Shown: positions 50,142 to 60,500 of the stretch, piece after piece
Numbering within the stretch: position 1 is the first letter of the stretch
Layout of the letters: every line of letters starts with the position of its first letter
Assembly: GCA_902462205.1 (NCBI GenBank)
Contig: CABQAR010000004.1
Location: forward strand, 52,444-116,443
DNA from: an uncultured Dialister sp.
GTDB lineage: Bacteria; Bacillota; Negativicutes; Veillonellales; Dialisteraceae
Length of the DNA stretch: 64,000 nucleotides
Direction: 5' to 3'
The notes under the pieces: model-generated
Told to the model about the DNA's origin: nothing
The model's database searches: none
The model's input: the letters and a program-made list of their open reading frames with translations, nothing else
Translations under genes and position numbers: made by a program

Positions 50142-53100
50142 TTACTGCAATCCAACCGCTTTCATCAGTCGGTCGATTTTTTCTTTCATGTCCGCGTTAT
50201 CTTTTTCTACCTGCTCATTATGGGCACGAAGCGCCTTATTTTCTTCCTTCAGCGCTGTGACCTCATCCTGCAGGACATAGACAGAACTGATCGGGCCGCC
50301 TCTGTATTTTTCAGGAATGGACTCTTTTGCCTTGCTTGAGCCGACCTTCCATGTAACGCCTGCATTGATCATCTGTTCACCACCGCTAAGGGAAGCACCT
50401 ATATGGAGCATTGTGGATTCATTCGCATAATGGGCCACACCAAGGGCTACGGCATTCTCATCCTTGTAATGGCCGAATCCCGCCATAATCTGGGTCGGTT
50501 CCAAAGGATCATACATGAGCGGAGTCAAACCGGCAAGCGCCGCACTCATGGCGCCGGTTTCATTAACGTGGTGGTTCAGATCGCCTACGGCATTGGCAAT
50601 CTTATTGATCGCCTCGCCCTGCTTCTCGATCGCCACATCACGGATGTACAGCTGCCCTCCGTTCACGGCATCCGTAGAATCCTTTTTCACGCTGCCATCA
50701 GCCACATTGGTAATGACCTGCTTGTTCGCATTGATTCCAGCCTTGCTGATATACGTATTTCCATTGACCTTGACTCCATCAGCAGTCAGGCTTGTTTCCT
50801 TTCCTCTCTTAGGAGTAATCGTCATGCCGCCAGCATTGACAGCAGTGCTGTTTCCATTTCCATCTTCCGCGGTGAATGTCTTCGCCGTCATATCATCTGA
50901 CGTGGAAATCTGATAATCCGTCCCTCCGTCAGCAGTTGTCGTCTTTGCCACCTGGATATTCTTTCCTGCCGTGACGGAGACCTTTGACGCCTTGATGGAA
51001 GTCTGGATTGCCTGGCTGGCTTTCTGCAGTTGGGCTTCCGTGGCCGCCTTTCCGGAATCAGAATAATCATGGTTGGCATCCCAATCCTTATTGGACAGTC
51101 CGTCCACCACGCCGCTGCTTCCATCCACAGTGACATTGCCTGCCTTCACCACTCCGGAAGTACCGTCGACAGAAACCTTCTTCGATGCGTCGCTTCCGGT
51201 TCCGAAAGTCACCTGATCCGCCAGCTTGACATTCATTACGGTACCGGTCTCGCCGACCTCCGTAACGATATTTCCGTCACCCTTGATCTGGATCTGTCCG
51301 CCAAGGTTCTGCCTCACCACATTGCCGCTGCCATCCTTCAGGCCGAAGCCACCGGTCGCGCCGGTGCCAGTACCATTCGTGATTCCAAGAACCGCTTCCT
51401 TCAGGTCGCCAATATTCGCCGCATTGGTATATTCCTCATCCGTTGCCGTGACATCAGACAGTGCCTTGCCATTCAGTCCGCTTGCCACATCAATGATCCT
51501 ATTGCCGCCATTGTCAAGGCCATCACCTGTCAAGCTGACACTGTTTCTTCCATCCTTGGGCAGAATGGTCAACCCATTGGCTACCAATTCCACGGCACTT
51601 GTATCATCTCCGACTTCATATCCCGTCGTCGTGATAGCATTGTAATTACCATATTCATCTGCCAAATCGATAGAATTCAGTCCTTGTAAATCCTTTGACA
51701 GCTTGACCGTCAGACTATCGATACCGTTAGAAACAATACCGATATTACCATCTGACAGCAAATCCGTATCGGTCACGCCGCCAACCACATTGACCTGTCC
51801 ATTCAGCTTCTTACTGATAACCGTACCGGAATCGCCGGCGTACTTCATACCGTCATCCAAAGTGGCTACCGTATTATCCTTCACACCGTCATTATAAACG
51901 ATGCGGGATACTACCTCTCCGGCAATATCATTGGCCGTCGCATCCAGGCCTCTTTCTGTCCTTATATCAATTGAAGAATGCCCGGTGGAACTCTTTCCGG
52001 TCAGACCAATTCGTCCATCTGCGCCGATTTCTCCACCGGCACCCTCAGCGGAAAGTGTCACACCGGAATTGCCATTACCGCCAACAACGGAAACCACACC
52101 GCCTTTGTATATGATATTCCCCGAATCATCCGTTTCTTTTTTTCCGCCTACAGTGACTGCGTTTGACAGCCCGAGATTTACTGTTTTATTTTCTGCATCG
52201 GCAGTTACTGTAACACCGTCATGTCCATTCAGCTTAATTTGACTGCCGAGATTTTGCTGTACCTTCATCCCCGTGTCATCCAAGAAACCAAAGCCTCCTG
52301 TAGCATCACTGGATATGCCGTCAATAACCTTTTGTAATTGTCTGCCATTGATCGCATCGGTAGAATCCTTGTTAATGTCTCCGTCAGCCACATTGATAAT
52401 CTTATTCCCGCCATTATCCAGACCGGACTTAGTAAGGCCTACGTGCCTGGTTTCATCAGCCGTACTTCCGGTAATGGTTATCCCCGTATCAGTCATAAGT
52501 GTATCGCCGGTTCTGATACTTTTCAGACCAGTCAATTCTTTCGCCAGCTTGACAGTCAGGACACCATCTCCGTTAGAAACGACGCCGATATTATTATCTG
52601 ACAGCTGGGTTGTATCCTTGATTCCTCCTACAATTTCGATCTCCTGTCCCGATTTACGATTAAACGTGTTATTCGAAACACCGTCTTCCTTGACATCACC
52701 GGAGAAATCAAATCCTCTATCAACAGAAGTCTTTACCTGGTTTAACTGGCTTACATTGACCGCATCTGTTTCTGCTTCCCCTGCCTTCACGTTGGTTATC
52801 TTATTTCCGCCATTGCTAAGGCCTTCATCGGTTAAGCTGACGCTGTCTCTTCCATCCTTGGGCAGAATGGTCAACCCATTGGCTACCAATTCCACGGTGC
52901 TTGTATCATTCCCGACTTCATATCCCGTTGTCGTAATGGCATTGTAATTACCGGATTCATCTTCCAGATCAACGGAATTCAATCCTTTCAGATTCTTGGC
53001 CAGCCGTACCTTCAGATTATCGGTACCGTCAGAGACGACCCCCAGATTATCTTCTGTAGTCAGCAAAGATTCATCAGAAAGACCGCCGATAACATTGACC

Positions 53101-56100
53101 TCTCCATTCAGTTTCTTACTGATAGCCGTACCGGAATCGCCGGCGTATTTCATACCGTCATCCAAAGTGGCTACGGTATTGGTCCCGGTTCCGTCCGTAT
53201 ACATCAGCCGTGTCTTCGTCGCCCCGTCTGTACCGTCCACAGCAGATGCTCCTTGTCCGCTCCTGATGGAAACAACGTCAGCGCCGTTTGCGCCATTGAG
53301 AGCGATAGAGCCGTCAGCACCATTCAGCACAATTCCGGCGCCGCTCTTTCCGCTCACGCTTATTTTCCCGTCAGCACCGTCAGCACCTTTGCTACCGACA
53401 GAGACATCATTGGATAAGCCGATCGTCATGGTTTTATATTCATTATCGCCGCTGACGGTAATACCGTTCGCACCTTGGAATGTAACCTGTTTTCCCAAAT
53501 CCTGCTGAACCTTCGTACCCTTGTCATCAAAGAACCCGAAACCACCTTGCGCCGCATCCGTAATTCCGTCAATGACTCCTTGCAACTGACCGCCATTGAT
53601 CGCTTCCTTAGAACCTGCTTCAACGAGTCCATCAGCGACATTGACGATCTTATTGCCGCCGTTATCGAGACCGGCATTGGTCAAGGTAACTTTCTTCGTC
53701 GAATCTGCCGCGCTGCTGCTGACGGCTATTCCGTTCGTATTCATCAGCGTATTGCCGGTTCGGACGCTAGTCAGCCCCTGCAGATCCTTCGCCAGCTTGA
53801 CCTTCAGCGTATCGACACCGTTGGAAATAATGCCGATATTACCGTCTGACAGCAGAGCCGTATCGGTCACGCCGCCGACGATCTTTGTTTCCTGTCCGAG
53901 GCTGCGGTTAAAGGTATTTGCCAAAGCCGTGTCCGCCGACACGTCGCCGGAGAAATTGAGTCCACCGGCAACGGTGGTCTTGACGGCAGCCAACTGTCCG
54001 TAGTTCACGGCATCGGTTGTCGCCGTACCGTCAGCAACATTAGTAATTTTTTTGCTGTTCGCATTTATCCCTGTATTGGTAATATATGCATTCCCGCCAA
54101 CAGACACACCGTCGTCGCCGATAATTACCTGCTTCGTCATATCCGTCCCTGCCGTCACCGTCGTAAATCCGGGATTTTCGCTCATGACCACTTCCAAGCC
54201 GTCGCCGGCACTGTTCTTTTTCATGCCTAAGTTCTTATTCGATACGCCTGCCGTTACATCAGTAAGCCCCCCCTTGATAGAAAGGGTGCTGCCGAGATCA
54301 CGGTGCACACTCCCGTCGTTGCCGGCAAAATCAAGGCCCTGCGCTGCTGCCGCCTTGACCATATCTTTTACGTCTTTAATATTCGCGCCATGATTGTCTA
54401 TCGTGCCGCCGCTGGCCATATTCGTCACCTGCGCGCCATTCAAGTCCACCGTATTGGATTCGTCGCTTAACGTCAGCTTCGTCCCTGTCGTCGTCTCCGT
54501 AGCGCTGTCCGTCTTTGTGTTGGATATGGTCTTTATTCCCGTCAGGTCGCTGTTCAGTCCATACGTGAACTGGCTCCCTGCCTGCGTTACATTCAGGTTA
54601 CTGCCGGCGTTGAATGTCACCGTGTCTCCTGCCTTCACGGCTGTCGTTGCCGCTCCTGTCGAATTTGTTCCGGCTATCACGTTGAAGCTGGCGTTATTGA
54701 TCGCAGTGGCCACACTCCCTGCAGTGGCGTAGCTGTCGGCGGTGCCTGCCGATACTTTTCCGCCCGCCGTTGTCAGCGTTGTCGTCGCCACATTGATGGT
54801 TCCGTCACTACCTACTGTCAGGCCGCTGCCCGTATTCACATCAATGGCACCGGTCGTACCGTCCTTTTTCAGAGTACTTCCCGTATTCACTTTCACATCA
54901 TACGTCGTGTTCCCGTTTGCGTCATTGGCACCTTTCGTGACCTTCACGGTCTGGTCTCCCGACGCAATCGTTGTCACCGTATCCGTATCCACAGCGCTCG
55001 TATTGACCGTCAGTTTTCCGTCGTCTCCGATTTTGATCGTACTGCCGTCTACGTTCACGTCATAGCTGACTGCATACTCTCCACTCACACTAGCAACGTT
55101 GGCCGTGCTTCCTTTTCCATTACGGAAGTTGACCGTGCTTCCCGCCGTAATCAAGTTTTTCGAGCCGTCCGGCCCCGCCAGCTGCCAGCCTGCGCTGTTG
55201 ATCGCATTGGCTACCGCGCTTCCCGTGACCAGGGCGTTCCCCGCCGTCGCTGCAACGGTACCCGTTCCCCCTGCCGTCAGCGCCGTCGTGACCGCGCTCA
55301 GGCTGTTGCCGGTCGTCGTGAGGGTCGTGCTGTCGGTGTTCACGTTCACTTTGTATTCCGTATTATTCCCCGTTGTCACTCCGACGACGGTCGTGTTGCT
55401 GCCATTTGCCAGCGTCGTCGTTTGTTCCGTCGCCGCCGCCTGATCCGCAGCGGACTTAATCGTATTCGTCAAGTCGAGGGTAAACGTCTGGTTATCGTTG
55501 CGCGTCAGTGTCGCTGTCTTGCCGTCATCGGCTGTAGAAGCAGACGTCACATAATAGTCATGTAATCCTGTCACAGGTGCGCTTAAATTATTCGTTCCTG
55601 CAAGAGCCATGCTGCCTTGGCCATCTGTCCCGTAGGAAACCGTTCCGCCGGTCACGTATTTGTCATTTGCCGCCGCGATCCGGGTAACGTCTCCGATATT
55701 CGCCGCGTTAGTCGTTGTATTGCCGCCACTGGCCACGTTCGTGATGGTTTGATTGTTCGCATCAATGCCTGTCGTGGTTACATAGTTTTTCCCACCGACG
55801 GTAAGGCCTTCGCTATTGATCGTAGTTCCCCCTGCCGTGACGCTGTCCAGTCCCGTCAGCGTTTTTGCCAGTTTGACATTTAATTTTGTTCCATCAGAAA
55901 CCACGCCGATATTTCCATCGCTCAGATCCGTTGTCTTGCCGCCGGTAATATCCACCTGCTCACCCAGTTGCTTCGTAATGACAGCGGCGCTGTCGCCTTT
56001 AAACTTCAATCCTTGTCCGACAAAATCAGCCGCCGCCTTCACACCGTCGCTGACAATCTTCAGCTGGTCTTCGGTGGCTGCGCGGCCGCTTACAGGCTCT

Positions 56101-57554
56101 GTTGTCCCGATAACCCAGGTCTTATTTGTCAGCCCGGTAACCGTATTATCCGTACCGCCTACATTCACCGTTCCGGCCGTGACCGTTCCGGTCGTGCCGT
56201 TCATGGATACAGATTCGACACCTGTCCCTACCGTGATGGTTCCCGCAGTTCCATTTATGTTGATGGCTTTATCCGGAGCATTCGTTTCATCTCCCAAAGT
56301 AATATTGTCATTCAGGCCTACAACGAATTTATACCCATTTCCTTCATCATAATAATCTGTATCTTCCGTCACGGTAACATTTTTGCTGCCATCAACAACA
56401 GTAATATTCTCTGCCACAGCCTGTCCAAGCTGTTTCATATTCACCGCATCCGTATCATCAAGACCATCCGCCACATTGGTGATTACATTGCCGCCATTAT
56501 TCAATCCATCCTTTGTAATGGAAACGACTTTATCTGTAGATATACTTTCATCGCCATTCCCATTGTTTATGACGATTCCAGAATTACTCATTGTCGTATC
56601 TCCTGTCTTCACGGTCGTGAATTCAGGATTCTCGCTCATGACCAGTTCCAGTCCGTCGCCGGCAGTATTGCGTCTCACGCCAAGATTTTGATTAGAGACG
56701 CCGGTTGCTACATTCGTAAGGCCGCCAGTGATAGACAAGGTCGTGCCAAGGTCACGATGAACTTTATTGGTACTATCGTTGCCAACGAAATCAAGCCCAT
56801 TTGCCGTAAGACCATTCACCGTATTGTACAGATCGCCGACAGTGACGGCCGAATTGCTCACTGCCCCCTGTGTATCCGTATTGACTGGTGTCGTAGACGT
56901 TGCTGCAGCCGTCAATTTTTCCAGAAATGTATTGCCGCTCGACTGCAAAGAAATAGCGCTCTGCACATTATCTACCGTCTGCATGCCGGCGCTCATCCCA
57001 TTCAAGGCGGTCCGCACTTCCTTTGTCGGGTCCAAAATATGGGTCGGGTTCGTCGAATCTATATTGCTGGATGCAGTCATATACAGGCCGCCGCCGTTCA
57101 ACGCACCTTTATTGGTCCCCCTGTCCAACTGGATCTCTGTCATGTGCTCCAATGTCGAGTTCACATTAACTACATATGGAGAAGCGGTCGTGCCGTCGCC
57201 GGTAACAGCCGTATTTGTCCCTTGTCGCGCCAATACGGTACTTGCCTGCGTAATTGCCGTTCCCAGGCTATCTTTTAACGCCACCAACTGTTCTTCTGTA
57301 GCAGCTCGTCCCTGTGTCGCGTAACCTGTGACAGTAAGGGTTTTATTCGTAAGACCGGTCAATTCATACTGTGTCTCCGATGTTCCATTTACGTCGCTTA
57401 CAGTACGGCTAAGCGACGCCCCGCTGAGCCCTCCAATATTGATAGAGCCTGAGCCTGCCGTTAATAGTAATAGCGTTAGCGCCGAGGCTGATAATACCCG
57501 TATTTCCATTAATGGAGACCTGCTTGGTGCTATCCGTACCCAAGGTAATCGCAT
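50142..57554 (-). CDS. trimeric autotransporter adhesin, stalk and membrane anchor (3' frame)
   Basis: Carboxyl part of a giant YadA/BadA-like surface adhesin, about 2,440 meaningful residues. It continues the frame of the upstream segment after a one-base shift near 57,457; the first residues from the nominal ATG at 57554 are out-of-frame translation, not a true start. It holds many Ylhead/neck and stalk repeats of the type VTGLTNK, GRAATEDQLK, NIGVVSDGT and GGNKITNVADG, then the YadA-like anchor (MSAALAGLTPLMYDPLEPTQ, four strands to GVTWKVGSSK). About 60 extra residues of coiled coil follow the anchor (LQDEVTALKEENKALRAHN). Canonical trimeric autotransporters end at the last strand, so this tail is unusual and should be periplasmic. 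Confidence 0.85.
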   Translation of the reverse strand: MRLPWVRIAPSRSPLMEIRVLSASALTLLLLTAGSGSINIGGLSGASLSRTVSDVNGTSETQYELTGLTNKTLTVTGYATQGRAATEEQLVALKDSLGTAITQASTVLARQGTNTAVTGDGTTASPYVVNVNSTLEHMTEIQLDRGTNKGALNGGGLYMTASSNIDSTNPTHILDPTKEVRTALNGMSAGMQTVDNVQSAISLQSSGNTFLEKLTAAATSTTPVNTDTQGAVSNSAVTVGDLYNTVNGLTANGLDFVGNDSTNKVHRDLGTTLSITGGLTNVATGVSNQNLGVRRNTAGDGLELVMSENPEFTTVKTGDTTMSNSGIVINNGNGDESISTDKVVSITKDGLNNGGNVITNVADGLDDTDAVNMKQLGQAVAENITVVDGSKNVTVTEDTDYYDEGNGYKFVVGLNDNITLGDETNAPDKAININGTAGTITVGTGVESVSMNGTTGTVTAGTVNVGGTDNTVTGLTNKTWVIGTTEPVSGRAATEDQLKIVSDGVKAAADFVGQGLKFKGDSAAVITKQLGEQVDITGGKTTDLSDGNIGVVSDGTKLNVKLAKTLTGLDSVTAGGTTINSEGLTVGGKNYVTTTGIDANNQTITNVASGGNTTTNAANIGDVTRIAAANDKYVTGGTVSYGTDGQGSMALAGTNNLSAPVTGLHDYYVTSASTADDGKTATLTRNDNQTFTLDLTNTIKSAADQAAATEQTTTLANGSNTTVVGVTTGNNTEYKVNVNTDSTTLTTTGNSLSAVTTALTAGGTGTVAATAGNALVTGSAVANAINSAGWQLAGPDGSKNLITAGSTVNFRNGKGSTANVASVSGEYAVSYDVNVDGSTIKIGDDGKLTVNTSAVDTDTVTTIASGDQTVKVTKGANDANGNTTYDVKVNTGSTLKKDGTTGAIDVNTGSGLTVGSDGTINVATTTLTTAGGKVSAGTADSYATAGSVATAINNASFNVIAGTNSTGAATTAVKAGDTVTFNAGSNLNVTQAGSQFTYGLNSDLTGIKTISNTKTDSATETTTGTKLTLSDESNTVDLNGAQVTNMASGGTIDNHGANIKDVKDMVKAAAAQGLDFAGNDGSVHRDLGSTLSIKGGLTDVTAGVSNKNLGMKKNSAGDGLEVVMSENPGFTTVTAGTDMTKQVIIGDDGVSVGGNAYITNTGINANSKKITNVADGTATTDAVNYGQLAAVKTTVAGGLNFSGDVSADTALANTFNRSLGQETKIVGGVTDTALLSDGNIGIISNGVDTLKVKLAKDLQGLTSVRTGNTLMNTNGIAVSSSAADSTKKVTLTNAGLDNGGNKIVNVADGLVEAGSKEAINGGQLQGVIDGITDAAQGGFGFFDDKGTKVQQDLGKQVTFQGANGITVSGDNEYKTMTIGLSNDVSVGSKGADGADGKISVSGKSGAGIVLNGADGSIALNGANGADVVSIRSGQGASAVDGTDGATKTRLMYTDGTGTNTVATLDDGMKYAGDSGTAISKKLNGEVNVIGGLSDESLLTTEDNLGVVSDGTDNLKVRLAKNLKGLNSVDLEDESGNYNAITTTGYEVGNDTSTVELVANGLTILPKDGRDSVSLTDEGLSNGGNKITNVKAGEAETDAVNVSQLNQVKTSVDRGFDFSGDVKEDGVSNNTFNRKSGQEIEIVGGIKDTTQLSDNNIGVVSNGDGVLTVKLAKELTGLKSIRTGDTLMTDTGITITGSTADETRHVGLTKSGLDNGGNKIINVADGDINKDSTDAINGRQLQKVIDGISSDATGGFGFLDDTGMKVQQNLGSQIKLNGHDGVTVTADAENKTVNLGLSNAVTVGGKKETDDSGNIIYKGGVVSVVGGNGNSGVTLSAEGAGGEIGADGRIGLTGKSSTGHSSIDIRTERGLDATANDIAGEVVSRIVYNDGVKDNTVATLDDGMKYAGDSGTVISKKLNGQVNVVGGVTDTDLLSDGNIGIVSNGIDSLTVKLSKDLQGLNSIDLADEYGNYNAITTTGYEVGDDTSAVELVANGLTILPKDGRNSVSLTGDGLDNGGNRIIDVASGLNGKALSDVTATDEEYTNAANIGDLKEAVLGITNGTGTGATGGFGLKDGSGNVVRQNLGGQIQIKGDGNIVTEVGETGTVMNVKLADQVTFGTGSDASKKVSVDGTSGVVKAGNVTVDGSSGVVDGLSNKDWDANHDYSDSGKAATEAQLQKASQAIQTSIKASKVSVTAGKNIQVAKTTTADGGTDYQISTSDDMTAKTFTAEDGNGNSTAVNAGGMTITPKRGKETSLTADGVKVNGNTYISKAGINANKQVITNVADGSVKKDSTDAVNGGQLYIRDVAIEKQGEAINKIANAVGDLNHHVNETGAMSAALAGLTPLMYDPLEPTQIMAGFGHYKDENAVALGVAHYANESTMLHIGASLSGGEQMINAGVTWKVGSSKAKESIPEKYRGGPISSVYVLQDEVTALKEENKALRAHNEQVEKDNADMKEKIDRLMKAVGLQ
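51480..51900 (-). repeat. internal direct repeat in the adhesin gene (pair with 52790-53170)
   Basis: Both copies carry the segment coding NGGNRI/KITNV..., SLTDEGL, GRNSVSLTG/GRDSVSLTD, ANGLTILPKDGR, TTTGYEVG and AGDSGTVISKKLNG, with stretches of near-identical DNA. One of several long repeats that make this gene prone to recombination and assembly error. Confidence 0.7.
54040..54740 (-). repeat. internal direct repeat in the adhesin gene (pair with 58215-58900)
   Basis: Both copies code ITNTGINAN, DDGVSVGGN, KLTLSDESNTVDLNGAQVTN and TAVKAGDTVT, with long near-identical DNA stretches. The repeat occurs on both sides of the frameshift. Confidence 0.75.
55433..55980 (-). repeat. internal direct repeat in the adhesin gene (pair with 59121-59650)
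   Basis: Both copies code KTATLTRNDNQTFTLDLTNT, VTGG-SYGTDG, KTLTGLDSVTAGGTTIN and NIGVVSDGT. The DNA match is nearly complete over several hundred bases. Confidence 0.75.
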
Positions 57555-60500
57555 CCTGCAGAGAATAGGTCACCTGCTGTCCCGCTTGCTGAACGGCGAG
57601 ATTCTTACCGGCCTGCAAGGTGACCAGATCTCCTGCCTGCACGGCTGCTTCCGCACTGCCCGCTACGGTGCCACCGTTTACTGCGTCAGCCTTAACCTTC
57701 CAGCCCCCTTGCAGCGTCGTAATAGCATCAGCATTCTGCGACACCTTTACGTCAACACCGTCAAGCTGACTCTTATTGACGGCATCTGCCGGATTGACGC
57801 CGGCCGCCACATTGGTAATGATTTTATTTCCTGCATTGATACCGTCTCCATTGATGACAACATCTCCGCTATCTTCCGTTGCAGCAGTATTGGTTACGGT
57901 CATACTGTCCAACGTCGGCGTCTTGCTCATGCCGATCGTAATCTTGCGGGAATCTGCTGTCGTCGTGACAACCGCATTATCACTGGCCGTAAAATCAAGC
58001 GTCTCTCCTGACTTAACCGTGCTCTGTGTCGATGCATCCCCGCCGGCCGTCACGGTAAATCCGCCTTCAAGAGAAGTTATCCGGGTGTCCTGGCTCACTA
58101 TACTCTGTGTATTCTGCTCCACCTTCTGATTCGTCGTGAAAAGCTGACCGCCGTTCACGGCATCCTTCGAATCGGCACTGGAAATATCGCCTGCTTTTAC
58201 ATTAGTAATGACCTGACCATTTGCATTTATCCCTGTATTGGTAATGTACGTATTCCCGCCAACAGACACACCGTCGTCGCCGATGATCACCTTCGTGTTT
58301 GTGCCGGTCCCTGCCGTTACGCTCTCAAACGCAGGATTCTCGCTCATCACCAGTTCCAAGCCGTCTCCGGCATCGTTCTTCTTGACACCGAGATTCTTGC
58401 TCGATACGCCTGTCGTTACATCAGTAAGCCCCCCCTTGATAGAAAGGGTTGTGCCAAGGTCACGATGTACCTTATTGTCATCGCCATCGTTGCCCTCAAA
58501 ATTCAGACCGCTTGTTGTCGTCGCAGTGGACGCCGCATTCACTAATGACTTCACGTCTCCGATGGTGGCTCCGTTTGTTTCTGTTGTGCCACCGCTGGCC
58601 ATATTCGTCACCTGCGCGCCATTCAAGTCCACCGTATTGGATTCGTCGCTTAACGTCAGCTTCGTCCCTGTCGTCGTCCCCGTAGCGCTGTCCGTCTTTG
58701 TATTGGATATCGTGCTGATTCCCGTCAGGTCGCTGTTCAGCGCATACGTAAACCGGCTCCCTGCCTGCGTTACATTCAGGTTGCTCCCTGCTCCGTATGT
58801 CACCGTGTCTCCTGCCTTTACCGCTGTCGTTACTGCACCTGTCGAATTTGTTCCGGCCGTCACGTTGAAGCTGGCGCTGTTGATCGCACTGGCCACTGTG
58901 TCTCCTGTGACAAGGGATGTCCCCGTCGTCGCCGTGACCTTCCCGGTCGTGCTGTTTGACTCCAGCGCCGTCGTGACCGCGCTCAGGTTGTTTTCATTCG
59001 TCGTGATCGTCTTTCCGTCGGTGTTGACGTTCACTTTGTATTCCGTATTATTTCCTGTCGTCGTTCCCGAAACGGTCGTGTTGCTTCCATTTGCCAGCGT
59101 CGTTGTTTTTTCGCTCGCCGCCGCCTGATCCGTGGCGGCCTTGATCGTATTCGTCAAGTCGAGGGTAAACGTCTGGTTATCGTTGCGTGTCAGTGTCGCT
59201 GTCTTGCCGTCATCGGTCGTGGCTGCGCCCGTTATATACGTGTCTTGCAGCCCCGTCACTGTCGCGGTTAGTCCGTTCACCCCCGTAAGGGTTGCGCTGC
59301 CTTTCCCATCCGTTCCGTAGGAAGCTGCGCCGCCGGTCACGTATTTGTCATTTGCCGCCGCGATCCGGGCGACGTCTCCGATATTCGCCGCGTTAGTCGT
59401 TGTATTGCCGCCGCTGGCCACGTTCGTGATGGTTTGACTGTTCGCATCAATGCCTGCCGCCGTCACGTATGTATTCCCGCCGACGGTGAGGCCTGTGCTA
59501 TTGATTGTAGTCCCCCCCGCCGTGACGCTGTCCAGTCCCGTCAGTGTTTTTGCCAGTTTGACATTTAAATTTGTTCCATCGGAAACCACGCCGATATTTC
59601 CATCGCTCAGATCCGTTGTTGCTCCGCCTTTGATATCTAACCGTTGTCCTAACTGTTTATTAATCGCCGTGCCGGAATCTCCGCCAAAGGAAAGTCCTCC
59701 GTTAACAGTATTGGTCAATGACGTAATATTGGTGGTATTCGTTTTTACGCCGTCACTGACGACTTTCAGCTGGTCTTCTGTAGCCGCTTGGCCGCTGACA
59801 ACTGTCGGACTGTCGATATCCCACGCTAAGTTAGTCAGCCCATTGACCGTGCCTGATCCGGTGATCTGCACGGCGCCTGCCGTAATATTCCCCGTCACGC
59901 CGTTGACAATCACCGTATTTCCTGCCGTAATCACTCCTGTCATGCCGTCGATGGTAATCGCTTTATCCGGCGTATTCGTTTTATCACCCAACGTAATATT
60001 ATTATTCAAATTTACAGCAAACGGATTTGCACTGCTTCCATCACCGGAAACGGTCGTATTGATCCCATTGTCCATATACGTCTTATCCGCCGCAAGCTCC
60101 GCCCTCATCTGCTGTACATTGACCGCATCCGTATCCAATGTGCCTGCCGATACATTGCTGATTTTGGCATTATTCGCATTGAGACCCGTTGCCGCCACAT
60201 ATGTTTTGCCGTCGACAGCAAGGCCGTTTGTATTCAGCTTCGCCGCACCGGTTACGATACTGCCAGTTGATCCCAGATCGATATCCTTTTTCAATTTTAC
60301 GTTGAGAGCGCCGCTTACATCGGATACGACGCCGATATTTCCATCTGTCAGGTCTGTCGTCGTACCGCCTTTAACGGTCAGCGTATCACCAAGCTGTTTA
60401 TTGACAGGCGTCAAATCATCGCCTTGGAAATTCAGTCCATTGCCGATCGTCGTATTGATTGTGGAAATATCACTTGCATTCTTTGTGATATTCGTTGTAT

